Position numbers and translations under genes: made by a program
Assembly (NCBI RefSeq): GCF_028769735.1
Contig: NC_088171.1
Location: forward strand, 145,721,917 to 145,785,916
Source: Zonotrichia leucophrys gambelii
Lineage: Eukaryota > Chordata > Aves > Passeriformes > Passerellidae
Length of the DNA stretch: 64,000 nt
Reading direction: 5' to 3'
Notes under the pieces: generated by a model
Told to the model about the DNA's origin: nothing
The model's input: only the letters and a program-made list of their open reading frames with translations
The model's database searches: none
Part shown: in pieces, positions 24,426 to 37,000 of the stretch
Layout of the letters: each line of letters opens with the position of its first letter
Numbering within the stretch: the first letter of the stretch is position 1

Positions 24426-27400
24426 CTGGAAAAAGGTGACCTCAGCTCCAGATTGACCAGATGATTGTGCCTTGACACGTCTAAGTTTCTACAGACAGAT
24501 TGCTGGATTTCTGCTCAACAGCTTTCTTTCATGCCCTTCTACCCATTCAGATGATTGTGTTTGGTCTGGGAGGTTTCAAATCTCTCAGTTCAAGACAAAA
24601 AAGCTGAAATCCTTCTTTCACTGAAACAATTTCATAGCAAAAATACATAATCAATTTAGTTTGCAAAATATTTTATTCTTTTAGAGATTTTCCTAAACAG
24701 AAGGATTAGTTGTTTGTTAAATTTTATGGGGAAAAAAAGAAGTGATTTCTGTCTGTTATTCTGTGCTTGTGTTTGGGTTTTTTCCCCTTTTCCTTTTCCT
24801 TTTCCTTTTTCTTTTCCTTTTTCTTTTCCTTTTCTTCACTCACCTTTCACTTTTAGATCTTCTGGGGAAAAAATGAATAGTTGGAAAAGAATATGCATCA
24901 AGTTCTACAGGAGTGAAACTTTGGCAGATGATTTCTCTGTGAGAAGCCCATTCCTCCTCTAAGCAGATCACTGGCATGAGGCTGGGGGAAAAGTCTCCAG
25001 TTCCCATCTCTATTACAGAAATGGAGGATGGGAGAGAGTGAGTTCCTTCATGTGGCAAATTTGAAATGCTTTTCATCAGCTCTCCCAGGGACTGACAGAG
25101 CCTGTCTCTGCATCTCTCTCTGGTTCTCAGGTGGAGCTGCAGGCACACAGCCAGGTAAAGAGCTTCCCACCATCCTGACTCCAGCTGAGCTCATTGCAGC
25201 TTTTCTCCCATCTACTGAGCCAATAAGGCAGGAAATAAATCAAATTACCACTGTGGCAAACAGATCCCTGCAACTTACAGCTGTTGCCTGAATATTTTGC
25301 CCCAGATCCAGAGGAAGGTTCTCTCCTGTCAGTCACTAATGGAAGCACCAGGACTGGTTCTTCAGCTCCAGATCTCTCACACAGCTCCTTCTCCTCCCTC
25401 CGTTTTTTCACTCTGCAGAAAACATTGTACATGTACTTCTACTTTTTTTTTTTTACTTTTATAGGCAGTGTTGCAGTCCTCAAAAATGTAATAACTCTCC
25501 ATCTTTAACTGAGGTAAATGGAAGCTATTAAATGCCTAAAGCAGGTACATAAAGCAGCTTCTAAATGTCTTCCTTTCACTGGCACTCTTTGCAGATACAC
25601 AGCATGTATCATTACAAGTGTCCAAATTTTCCTTGTTTGTGTTTTTTGCATCCTCAAATCCTCAGCCTCTGAAACAGATTTTAATTGCCTTATTCTTCTT
25701 GGTAATGTATTTTTTTTAATTTGACAGCCTGTGTTTCAAGAAATAAGACCCCCTATTTCCAGAGAGCCTTCCTGGAGCCATTCTTTAAGGACAAACTCCT
25801 TACTTGTCCTGGGCAGGGTCAGAGACCATTTCAGAGAACATCTTCAGGGCAGGTCTCTGGGGACACAGTGAGCCTTGTCTTGGAGGTGAGCAATCACTAA
25901 ACAGCACAGGCTGTTCTAAGCTAGAAATAGCCTCCTTCAAAAAATAGGATTTATCATAGTACTAGCTGTAATGGTTTGAAAATCATTACATTAATTGTAG
26001 ATAGTAAGGGCTCAGTGCTTGAAATCTCTCTTTGTTCCCTTGTTTTAATTGGTAGTACAGGCATTCCTGGTCCTGTGCTGCAGAGAATGAGCCTTAAGCA
26101 GCAAAGCAAGAGCCCTAGAAAGTTCACATCTCTGTTGTTAACAGCCCACAAAGGCCTCACAGGCGTTTAATTACTGGCACTGGGGCTGTGCTTCACTGTA
26201 CCCTCTTGCAGGTACTCTCCTGCTGTGGTTCATGTGCTCCTTTCTCTGTGTCTCTGCCAGATCATGGTGATAAAAGGGTTTTTGTATATTCTAAAGTTTC
26301 TTTTCCCACTATGGTTCTTTCTGTAAGGAACTGGCCTAGATGTGATCAAATGTACCACATCTTGTCTGCTGCTGGGGAAACGGTTGCTATAAAATTGTGG
26401 CACATGGTGAAAATTGTTATGATGGGTAGCTGCAGTTCCGCTCATCTAGTAATGAATTCTGACTTCTCAGTATCAGAGGCTGAAAGATTTCATTTTCAAT
26501 GAGGTCAGATATTTTTAATGTGGATTCTACAGAATTTAGATGATTCACAAGGTATGCAAACCATTTATACTGCATGGAAATAAGTAGGGCATAAGAGAGG
26601 GCAATTGCTCTACTGCTCTGCCTTCAGTAGTGAAGTTTCTGAACACAAAGGGTCCAATTTTTGAGCCAGCTACAGCTCAGCACAATTCAAGATCTACAGA
26701 GTAGGAGTTTGAAAGGAGTATGGGTGAAGGTTTCCTAATGAAAAGAGGATGAGAAGACAAAAAGCATTGCAATGAACTAATTAAAATCAATGCCAGGAGA
26801 AATCTCTCTGATGCCTGGGTGGTGAGCAACCAGCAGGTGTCTTCATTACTTAGACTGCTGGTGGCAAGTTACATGTAAAATTATGGGGTAGCTCATTTAA
26901 TTTCAACTGCAAAGTCTTAGCAGGTCTCAGGAGAGATGGTGTGGGAGGAAAGCCCATAGATGCTCTGTCAGCTTGTTGTTTGGACAAGGAGGAATGTTCC
27001 AGCACCTGGACTCCTGTGAGCTTGAAATCCTTTTCTTTAAGAGCAAAGCAAATGAACAAAACAGGGTGAACTTTGGTTTAACAGAAAAACAATCACCACG
27101 GCTGCCCACAGCTGTCATAAAGGGTTTGACTTGTATCCCAGTGGAATGTGGTTGATTTCACAGTGTCAGGCTTATTTTCCACCCAGAAATGTGGGATCTC
27201 TTCTCCGGCAGCCCCAGCATGCATGAAGCCATGGGATGGATGGAAGGCAAAGCTATTGGTGTTAATGGATGCGCTGCAATTTTCTCCCTTAAAGGAATTG
27301 CTTGCAAGGTGGGAAAAAAAATGTTTCAGCAGTAACTGTGAGCTGTTATCAGACTTGTGCAGGTTGCAGCTTTTATAGTTAAGGATGCAAAGCAGCCTTC

Positions 27401-29866
27401 ATTCAAGGGCTGGCTTCGCATCAGAGCTGGGCAGAATTTGTGGACCTATTTCAATGCAAAAATATATGACATACTCATTGCTTTTTCATGTTGACTCACA
27501 TAGGTGACTTCTGTCAATGAGATTCTGATAGTCCCTGCTTTGGAGGCAAAAAAAGAAAAAGACTAAGTCTGACATGAGATTGCAACTCCCCATTTCAGGG
27601 GGAGATAAAGAGGAGGGCTGTGTATTAACAGAATGTCTCTTCATCACATAATTTGGAGGCAAGGTCTGCAGATTTTTTCCCCCTCCCTGGTGCTCTCTTA
27701 AATGTTCACTCAGCTGTGAGAATGAAGAAATTGTAGGGAAAAAGAAGAGCAGCAACAAAAAATGTCAAGAGTTAAGGAAATATCATTTCATTTCTGCAGG
27801 GATGGCCTTTTACAAAGGTCAAACTAATAATTGTTGTCCAGATGCTTAAATATGATATGAAATATTTTTTTATACATAAAACCCTGTCCTTTTGTTACAA
27901 ATAAGACACCCAGTAAAGTGTGCTTGAAAGTCATTACAAAATATAATTTAAAAATACCCTTTTATTATCTTGCCAAGACTGGAATTTGAAATTATGCTTA
28001 TTTTAATATTCTCACCCCAGTTAGTAGGAGAGTTTGAAACATGGCTCTAATGTAATGTGATGTGTCTCACCACAAGGAAGTGGGAAGCCTTTGATTTATT
28101 TTGAAAATCTGTTTGCTGACTCAGTAAAAGTAGGGTGAGATGGGAGATATAAAGCACTGGTTTGTGTTTGTAATTACTTTCCTGTTGGCATCTTAATGGA
28201 TAGAAAAACATGAGTAGTGTGGAATAGGTACATAAAAATGAGTTTAATTAATTTTGAAGGAAAAAGAAATATATGTAATTGAGCTTAGCAAGATTTTTAC
28301 CAACTGAAATATAGCTGATGATAAGATCATTAAAATATGCATTTGCTGCATCAGAAATCAACCTTAAATAATTCACATTTCATCTTTATCTTTTTAGAAC
28401 TATATGAAAGCTATGTTTCTCTTCTGGACAGAGTGGTGGTAGAACACAAAGAAAAGGTGTAATAGACAATAATAATTAACCAATTAAGCCCTCTTCCTTA
28501 TACTAGCAATAATAAAGTATCTCTCAGCTGAGATCAAAGCAAAGTTGGACTTTTGTTGGCAAGAGGGACAGAAAAAGTTTTGGAATCTGGAGCAACAGAG
28601 ATAGTTCTGCATCCTTATTTCACCTCAGCAAACTGCAGGGGAAGATGATGGTTTTGCAAAGCTGAGATTGCTGCTGAGGCTCTCTGCATGGCAATCGGGG
28701 GAGCAATTACAGTCAAACTAAACCTGGAGCCTGACACATGGTAAGGGACTCTGTTGTTTGTGTTTTCACCTAGCTCATGCAGATAGCGGGAAATGGCCAG
28801 CTGCTCCCGTGCTCATTTTCTTTCTACTTAGCACAACATGTTTGTATAGTGCCTAATAAAATAAAATAATTAAAAAAAAAAAGTCGTAGCAACCTTTGCA
28901 ATAATCTTAATGTTTGGAAAGGAGTGCAAAAACAACAGGGAGTGAAGAATCCTGAAACATTATAGCTGTTTGCTATGCTGTTGTCTCTAACAAGAGATAG
29001 AGTTTTTATTCTTGGGATTTTCCTAGCTGAAATTGTTGGGCTTCTCTATCAATAGGGTAAAATTGGGCAAATTATACTTGCTGTCAAAGAAGCAGCTTTC
29101 CCTCTCACAATCTACTAAGCATAACCAACGGTCTATTAAGCTGAACCTTTTAAATATGCAGCAGAGCATGTCATTACAGGTAAGGACCCCTGAATAAAGA
29201 GAATAAAGCATCTTCAGGAGAGGGAGAATGTGTGCCAGACTTTGCTAAATTACATTGAGGGCAACTTATTAGCACCTCAGAAATGCAGATATGTATGTGA
29301 AAATTAGTGCTAGGCAGGTGTTTCCAGAAAGCAATCCCCTCTGTTACTTTTATAAAGACCTGACATGGAATCAGGACTGCCTTTCCCGTTTGTCACACTG
29401 GCACACTGAGCAGGTTTCATTGTTTTTAGCTACATATCCAAGAAACCATGTGTGTAGCCAGAGGGGACGGGAAGATGTACAGACATTTATCAGAGACCCC
29501 TAAAGCCCTGTCCCAAAGAGGAGCCTCTGTCTCTTGACTGAGCAGGGAGGAAGCATTAGGAGCAGCCCTGGTCTGGCTTCGTGGGCTGGAGGTGGTCTGA
29601 CTACTCATGACCTGCATCCAACATGTTATCCTGGTTTTCTCTGCAGCACTGGAGAAGAACCAGTGAACAGAATTGTTGGCATTTGGTTTATGCCTGGGTA
29701 CATCCAGTCTCATGCCCAGGAGGAGCCTGAGCTCCCCCAGCTCTGCTGGCCGGTCCCACCTGACTGCAGTAGGATTGTAGATGTTAGGTCAGGTGTCTGC
29801 AACATAAACTGCTGCTGAATTTAGGCATGGTGATAGAAACAGCTCTGATTTCAAGCAGGAGAGGTA
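24426..29866. other. Unassigned AT-rich non-coding stretch
   Basis: Contains the polypyrimidine tract listed separately, a T run near 25442-25453, and an A11 run at 28872-28882 just after AATAAA-like motifs. All open frames are at most 104 codons, often opposed by a frame on the other strand. The 28.2-28.5 kb part is very AT-rich. No gene or nameable transposon. Confidence 0.45.
24778..24837 (+). repeat. 60-base pure pyrimidine tract, (TTTTCC)n-like
   Basis: Every base from 24778 to 24837 is C or T, in loose repeats of TTTTCC and TTTTTC. Such mirror-like polypurine/polypyrimidine tracts can adopt triplex structure and are unstable in replication. The Phe/Pro/Ser-rich open frame here is a product of this composition. 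Confidence 0.9.
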
Positions 29867-29872
29867 AGGTAG

Positions 29873-30291
29873 TGTGATGGTTTGGGGATCCCCTGTTGTG
29901 GGGAGGAAAGATAAATCTGACTTAATGTTCTTAGAAGGCTAATTTATTATTTTATGATATTATATTATATTAAAGAATACTATATTAAAACTATACTAAA
30001 GAACAGAGAAAGGATACAGCGTGAGAGCTAAAAGATAACAATGAAATACTCGTGACTCGCCAGAGTCCCGATACAGCTGGACAGTGATTGGTCATTGAGT
30101 CAAAACAATTCACATGAAACCAATCAAACAACCAGCTGTTGGGTAAACAATCTCCAAACCACATTCCAAAGCAGCAGAACACAGGAGAAGCAAATGAGAT
30201 AATATTGTTTTTCTTTTTCTCTGAGGCCTCTCAGCTTCCCAAGACAAGAAATCCTGGCAAAGGGATTTTTCCAGAGAATATGACAGTGACA
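29873..30291 (-). mobile_element. Solo ERV LTR, family A, copy 2
   Basis: A 419-bp unit with TGTGATGG at the left and ATGACAGTGACA at the right, flanked by the exact six-base duplication aggtag (29867-29872 and 30292-30297). The minus-strand poly(A) signal (TTTATT at 29943-29948 on plus) sets the orientation. The AT-rich segment beside it carries only about three ATATT-like units, which gives the baseline for the expanded copy at 47027. The three overlapping minus-strand frames (60-69 codons) are LTR sequence. Confidence 0.93.
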
Positions 30292-30297
30292 AGGTAG

Positions 30298-30609
30298 CAT
30301 AAATCTGAGTTTAGCAGAGATGAGTTCTGTCATCTCTGTGTCTGTCTTTGGTCAGTGCACAGCTTCCAGGATGTAGTACATGAGTCTACTCCAAGCTCTG
30401 TTAATAAACTCCTCACTACATAAATCTGGACTAGAGTAGAGAGTTTAGAACTTTGGTGCTTCCATAGGATCAGAAACCAAAAGCAATCAGCATTTTGATC
30501 ATTTTCCTGGGTGACAGAGCATACTTTTCACATGTGTGTAGTTGAAACCAAACTAGGAGAATGGTTGACATGGTGGTAGGTAGATTCATGTGGGTTTGAA
30601 ATATGAAGA
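30298..30609. other. Unassigned spacer
   Basis: About 310 bases between the family A LTR and a CR1 fragment. Nothing recognisable. Confidence 0.4.
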
Positions 30610-30870
30610 AATGGGCTGGTAGGAACCTAAAGAAGCTCAATGAAGACAAAGGCAAAGCCCTGCACAGACTGCCTGAGCAAGAGAAAAGGACTCCGGGGTC
30701 CCAGTGGATGACAAGTTGAATTAAGTGAATAATCCTTGAGTCACGGAGCACCAACCACAGTCTGGGTTGTGTTAGCAAGAGGGAAGAGCTCCAGGGAAGA
30801 AATTATCACATTTCCAGGACACTCCTGGAAGCTCAGTATATCAGAGTTCTGTTCCCTGAGGACACTTTGG
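30610..30870 (+). mobile_element. Degenerate CR1 ORF2 fragment
   Basis: Follows the order of CR1 ORF2 near its C-terminal part on plus: aacctaaagaagctcaatgaagac, gcaaagccctgcac, a ggactccggggtcccagtggatgaca block, and the ttgtgttagcaagaggg block. Frameshifts and deletions are many, and the 3' tail is missing. Coordinates are approximate. Confidence 0.6.
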
Positions 30871-33800
30871 GCACCCTCATTCGAGTAGTCACTAAAATTG
30901 TACAGATAGAATAGATGGAGAAAACCCCCAACATCCCATGGCCTGAGTGTGTTTTCTGGAGGCTTAGGACTCAGACCCTCATTTAACTACAGCACATCAG
31001 TTCATGACTTATCATGGCAGTTTTTTATCTAATTTAAACATCTGAGCAGCTTTATTACTCCTGAAGTTAAGGATGCTTTTAAGCACTCTCCAAGCTAGAG
31101 CTTTAAAAGCTCGTGCCAACGCAGCAGTGATCACAGGATCCAGAAATGTCCCAGGCAATGTGTGCTATTGGAATACCATCACCATAACTATCTGTTAAGC
31201 CCTGGAGTGTCCAGGTGGCTGCTTCTCACTGTGTGGGATTGCTCAGAAGCTATTAAAATTGTTAAAGGGTAGTATACTTCCTGCCACTGGCTCAATTATG
31301 TGTCTGTTTTATAGCCTTCATTAAAAGAGAATGATGAAGATGCCAAAAGAAAGTAGACAAGTTTAGTGGCGGTACAAACAGAGACCTGAATATATATCCC
31401 TTGAAAAATTTGGTCTATACTTGATTTGATTTATTTTTCACTAAAACTCTCTCCAAGTAATAGCTATTAATTAGCACTGTGAGGGAGTCCACTAGCAAGG
31501 TCATGTGTTCTTATCTTAGATGTTTCTCGAGAATTAAGTTTGTGGCTGCATCACAAAAGAAATTTCATTTCCCCTTGAAACTTCAGCTGCAAGTAGTAAT
31601 GGTTGGTGCATATAAAATATTATTTCCTTTGCAGGTTGTGGAGCTGAGCTTTCAGTTACCTGATGATGCTTCAGTGTTGCTGAAATTTTCAGTTTGCAAG
31701 ATTTTTTGAGAAGACTATGTAGTTCGTTTGCATTAAGAATTCATTTATTATTAGTGGAGTAAAAATTCTTTTCCCCCAAAAATCCCCATGCTGATGACAG
31801 ATGCTGTTCATGAACCTGATTTCTGTGCCATGCACTACTGAACATTCTCCTTCAGTTTTGTTTCCACTCTGCAGAAGCCTGGAAACAGGAGTGGTGAAGG
31901 GAAGGTTTATGAATATGAATAAGAAAAGTTCAATAGGAGAGGGAGTAACTTTTATTAAACCAATATTCATGCCCCCAAACCTGATGTGGTTTTGGCATTT
32001 GACTTTTGCTTGTTTGTGTATTCTATCTGTATTATCTGGCTTAGTGAGAGGCATGACCTTGTTTGAGAATGGGAAGGAAAAATCAGAGAATTTTCTGCAG
32101 CATGGAACTTGTGCAATTTGACAGAAACAATAATTTTTGGTTAAATTTATGTAAAGCCTGTGGCTTAGGCAAAACAGCAATATCTGGATTTCCAGGTCTG
32201 TGTCTCCAGTGCTGCTCTTCTTTCACTGTAGCCTATGATACATCACTGTTTAGCAAAAATTGAAAAGATGAAATATTTTCCTGACATCCTTGAAAGCTGT
32301 TCAAGTTCTGACTTGTCCAGAGGACATAAATTTTTCTGTAAAACAGATTTTATAAAACCTTACCTTCACACAGACACACTGATCAGAAATTGCCAGGAAC
32401 TGGCACTAACAATCTACCTCCACTACTATTCCACCTGAAAGGGGACTCCTCCATCCTCCACCCATCCACTGCATCTTCTTCCGCACCTCTGTGAGCAGCA
32501 GGCTTTGAACAGCAGACTTTAAGAACCAGGTGTGTCCTGGGCAGGTCCAGAGCTCTGTCATCATTGTAAAATTTTGCCGTCAGCCCTGATCTTGGCATAA
32601 AATCCAAAAGTCCTCAGGAAGAAAAAGAAGGAAGAATTTTCTTGCCACTTTCAACACAAAGACTGAATGACATTGTCATTTCTGAAATACCTCCAGAAGG
32701 TATCACTGTTGCAATTACTGCAATAATGTAGTAGGATTTTTGTTTATTGTGAAACAAGCAAAAATTTTGAAGAATGTGTGAAAAAGTCCAATTTTTTTTT
32801 TAATTGAGAATGTAGTTCACTGTTAACAATGATATTAGATTAAAAACAATGTTGTTTGTCATATACTTTTTCTTTGCAGAATAGGAAATCTGGGTGGGTT
32901 TTTTGTCCAGATTTATTTTTAATTTCAGTTTAAAATAAATTAATTTCAAAGTGCTTCATTTGAAAGAATATTCAAGTTTCCTCTGCCTCAATAAGCTATC
33001 CCTAAAATGTATTTTGCCAGATGCATAAGAATACTATGGCAAAAAAAGAGAGCATAAACAGTGCATAAAATTGACACATCAATATGAATTTAAGTAGCAG
33101 AGTGACTTGTATTGAATTTTTTCTCAGTGCAAGGATCAATAATTTGTCTGTTAACAAATTTAAAATTACTGTACGTGGCAAACAAACTCATTTTTGGTTC
33201 TCTGAAGGATGATACTTTCAGAGCCCCATGACTCCAGGTCAGGAGTGTGTGCATGTGGCATGACCCTCTCATTCAGCTCTGCAGGAGTTGGGTGTATTTG
33301 GGGTGGGTTTACATTGCCACTCCATTTGTAAAGAGTGTGATCCATGCTGCAGTGCTGGAATCTTTTCATTCAGTTTTGCATCAGGAATTAACATTATGAA
33401 AATATATTGGGGCTGCACATAAATTCATCTATTCCTTCAAATCCTAAATTAATCTCTAACAAGACTGGTGGCAGTGGTAGAAACTGCAATACAATTAACT
33501 TGACATTTCTCATAAGCAGTGGGCTGTGTCAACACTGGTCAGGCTGAAAACATTAAAAAAGCTTTTATTTTCTCTAGAACATACTAAGGCAAAGTACACA
33601 GTAATTTATTTTCCACTGTTCCTTGGTTTGTCTTGATGTCAACCTTAACTTTACCAAATGCAGAACCTGCTAGGAGTGATTTTCATTCTGAGATTGTCCT
33701 CAATCTGCTAAGTACTGATGACAATACACAAGTGGTTACTGTCTTAATATCCAAGCAGCCTGAATTAGATACAGAGCAGGGTAGCAATGCATTATGTATT

Positions 33801-36420
33801 GCTGGGATGGAATTTAAACTGTTCAAGCGTGCAAATTGAAAACTCATTCTGAAGAATTGCTTTGCTTTCCTAAACTGAGTGTATGTTAAAAACAACCAAG
33901 ACATTTCAGAGACTTATTGCTGGAAATGAATGTAATAATATAATTCATGCTGTGTAAGGCAGACTTTAGTCTTGATAGATGGTGTTTGGTTGGTGCTAAA
34001 CTCCGATTTGCAGAATAGGAAATTCCTTAAGGAAGCAAAATCTCTTGCCAAAGCTGGCATTGTGAGTGCACAGTGATTAACAGTGTGCCAAACCATTCAC
34101 TAATAACTCAGATAGTCAGCCAACACAGCCACCAGCTGGTTTGAAAGCACCATGAAAGCAATTTACAGACCCCTTAGAAATTTAAAGTGGGACTTAGAAA
34201 TTTAAAGTGGGACTATGTAATTGCCAGTGTAACAACACCATCTTTAACTCAAGCTGTTTTTTTAAAGAAAAAGCTAGAAAACTCTCACCTGAGCTGAGAA
34301 GAGCCAGTCTACCTCCTCTGTTCCCCAAGGAAACAGTCATGTCCTTTTTCTCTTTATGCAGAACAACACTATTCAAAGACCAGTTGTCCAATGCTTAACT
34401 AACCTTTCATAAATTACCTCCTTGAGCAATTGACTGGAGCTTTTCTTGTGTGAAGATGAGATTTTGCTGAAACAAATAAAATTTACTGAATATTCTGCCA
34501 AGAGACCCTGTATTTCTGTGAACTCAGTCTGCCAGCATGTTGGGGCAGACATGTCTCAGATTAGTTCATCATCCCATCTGCAGCAATGCCCTCTGTAGAG
34601 CTGGAGGTGTGAGAGTGGCTTGTGCAGCCCATGGGGCTGTTTGACACTTTCTGTGTGCTGGAGATTGCTCTATTCTTGCCAAAAAACAAGGCTACACAAG
34701 GACTGGGTTGTTCCTGGCCCATCTCAGTGTTGGAAGGGTGTAGACAGCTGCAGTTTATATGAGGGTTTAGGAAGTCCTGTGCTGTGTCTGGTCATGTTCA
34801 GCACATGGTGTTGGCACAGGAAGACAACATCATATCTGCAGTTTCTCTGTGCTCCCAGGCAGCCCCCAGAACAACTCAGCTGGTTTTTATGCACTCTTTA
34901 TTCAAGACTGTTTAAGAATTGTGCATGGTGGGAAGGGAATGAGACTGATAAAGAGCTGAGTGGTCCAGCAGGGTAAGTTATGGGCTTGGAAGCAATTGTT
35001 TCTCTCTTCTCGTTTCTAAATGACTTCTAGTCAGATTTCTGCCAGAGCTCTTCAGGCTCATGGGCTGTGGTTTTCAAGGCACACTAATGATTTGATCACT
35101 TCTGTATGTGATCTTTTATGATGTGTAGTCATAGGTCATTGGCTTCCTCCCTTTCCTAGTCCCAGAGAAGAAGGAAAATCCAAGCACTGTGAGCAAGGTT
35201 GGGTGGCAGTGGATTAGAGTTGGTTTTACCTAAATATCCATATCCAGATTCTACTAAGGCAGAAGCATTTTCAGGAGCTAGAAGAAGCCATAATGGCACT
35301 TTGAAGTTTAGGGAGCAATGGGAAAGTGTGTGCGCCTCTGGAAGGCAGTGTGGCATTCTCTGATAGCAACAACCATGAAGTAAATTGGAGAAAGCAAATA
35401 CATTGAAGGGATGAGCCTCAGACATAGCCCCTTTTGTCTGTATTTCCAGGAATTTAAATAAAGAAGCCTTTCTGTCTGGGAAGCTCAGATGTCTTAATTT
35501 TAGAGCCTGGGAAGGAATTGGGACCTCCAATGATTCCTTCGAGATGAGAACCAAATAATGCATCTTTCTATCAGAAATACAAGTTCAGTTGTTGGTTTTT
35601 TGGGTCTATAGTTTTCAGTTTTAGTGGTTTTCCCCTTCCCATCATCATAGAATACTTCAGTGCAGCTATCCAATATTTCTTTCTGATCTTAACCCAAATA
35701 CATTCAGCAAAATTTAACAAGTTCATTTCAGAAACTTCAAAATGTCACGATTAAAATATGGCAATCAAAAATGTTAAAATAGACATTTTCTAAATGCTTC
35801 ACCCTTTAGTTTAATTTCTAAAATCTAGTTAGGCTTGACACGCTTCAAAATATTTATGGGAAAATATTTGACTTTAAAGGGAAGATACATGATCGTGCCA
35901 ACATCAATCTTCTGAATTCATGAGCTTTCAGTCAGAGACAATATTGGGCACTGAGCCTTTCAAAGCCTTAGTGAGATAATGATAAATTATCCTCATTTTT
36001 TATAGAGAGAAAGTACAGTTAGGCATTTGCTCAAAAAAAGAACAGAGCTGCCTGAGACAGTTCTGAGCCAGGAGGCAAAACAAAGGCAACCTTCAAGCTG
36101 AGCGTGGGCTGTGGTCCCTTCTGAGGCTGTGGGAGTCTTCCAGGACTGAGCTGAAGCCTATGAGGTTTTTCTTTGCTGTTTCAGTTGATTTAAATCCATT
36201 TGCTGTAGGGTTTTAGCTGCTTAATTCTCTCTATTATCGTGGGGCAGAGAGCAGCTGAAATCAAAGCACTGTAAGGATTTTTGTTTTCATTCTCTCTTAA
36301 ATTGTGACACTTTAAAAACAGAGTTCCTCAACAAGGGTGTGGCCTTCACTCAGGTTAAATGTAACTGTCCAGTTTAATACAGAAATCACCTATTCTGCAC
36401 CCAAAGTTGCAGAATACAGA
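30871..36420. other. Unassigned non-coding stretch
   Basis: The longest frame is 163 codons on minus (31689-32180), with a 106-codon frame opposite it and no recognisable domain; both look like chance. A 135-codon minus frame (35156-35563) and a 118-codon plus frame (34620-34976) are similar. The 20-bp tandem duplication at 34174-34213 is listed separately. No gene or transposon identified. Confidence 0.45.
34174..34213. repeat. Perfect tandem duplication of 20 bp
   Basis: The unit ttagaaatttaaagtgggac occurs twice with no spacer (34174-34193, 34194-34213). Both copies are identical, suggesting a recent slippage or end-joining duplication. Confidence 0.95.
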
Positions 36421-36925
36421 GTCATAGAACCATAAAATCATAGAACCATAGAATCATAGAATTATAGAACCATCGAATCATAGAGTCAGACCCATAGAAT
36501 GGCTTGGGTTGGAAAAGACCTTAAAGACAATTTAGTTCCAACCTCCTGCCATGTACAGAGACATCTTCCACATGGCCAGGCTTCTTAAAGCCTGGCCATG
36601 AACATTTCCAGGGATGGGGCAGCCACAGCTTCTCTGGGCTACATGTTCCTGTGCCTCATCACTCTTATAGGAAAGAATTTCCTCCTAATATCTAATCTAA
36701 ACCTCCCCTAAGTTTGAAGCTACTGCCTCTTGTCCTGCCACTTCATTCTCATGTAAAAAGTTCCTCTCCATCTTTCTTGTAGGCTCCCTTCAGATACTGG
36801 AAGCCCACTATTAGGTCACCCCTAAGCCTTCTGTTATGCAGGCTGAACAATCCCAATTCTCTCAGCCTTTCATTGTAGGAGAGATGTTCCCTCCCCATAA
36901 TCAGCTTGGTGGACCAACTTGGGTA
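36421..36925 (-). mobile_element. CR1 3' fragment with long 3'-tail repeat
   Basis: On minus this is the 3' end of a CR1: C-terminal ORF2 coding sequence, the 3' UTR, and then an extended tail of catagaatc/catagaacc-type units from about 36421 to 36500. Tail units are 9-10 bases and more numerous than the two or three usually seen. The element is cut off on its 5' side at about 36925, the typical 5' truncation of a LINE. Confidence 0.88.
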
Positions 36926-37000
36926 TGGGGTCTTGAGCTGAAATAAGTTTTGATTGTACAGTCCTAGAATGGTAAAAGGGGAGTAAAGTGCTGTTCTCAT
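36749..37000 (-). pseudogene. CR1 ORF2 C-terminal remnant (reverse transcriptase protein end)
   Basis: This minus-strand frame of 83 codons ends with sequence typical of the C-terminal part of the CR1 ORF2 protein, including LRELGLFSLHNRRLRGDLI and, near its stop, YLKGAYKKDGEELFT. The first 25 or so codons lie upstream of the recognisable CR1 homology and are unrelated sequence read through. The intact ORF2 protein carries an endonuclease and a reverse transcriptase for target-primed reverse transcription. Neither domain is present here, so it is a dead fragment. Confidence 0.8.

Noticed and set aside
28855..28882. AATAAA-like motifs followed by an A11 run, as in a processed pseudogene tail
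   Set aside because: No upstream coding similarity and no flanking duplication found; processed pseudogenes are rare in birds.
31689..32180. A 163-codon minus-strand frame
   Set aside because: No domain, opposed by a 106-codon plus frame, in ordinary AT-rich DNA. It cannot be excluded as an unknown gene, but nothing supports it.
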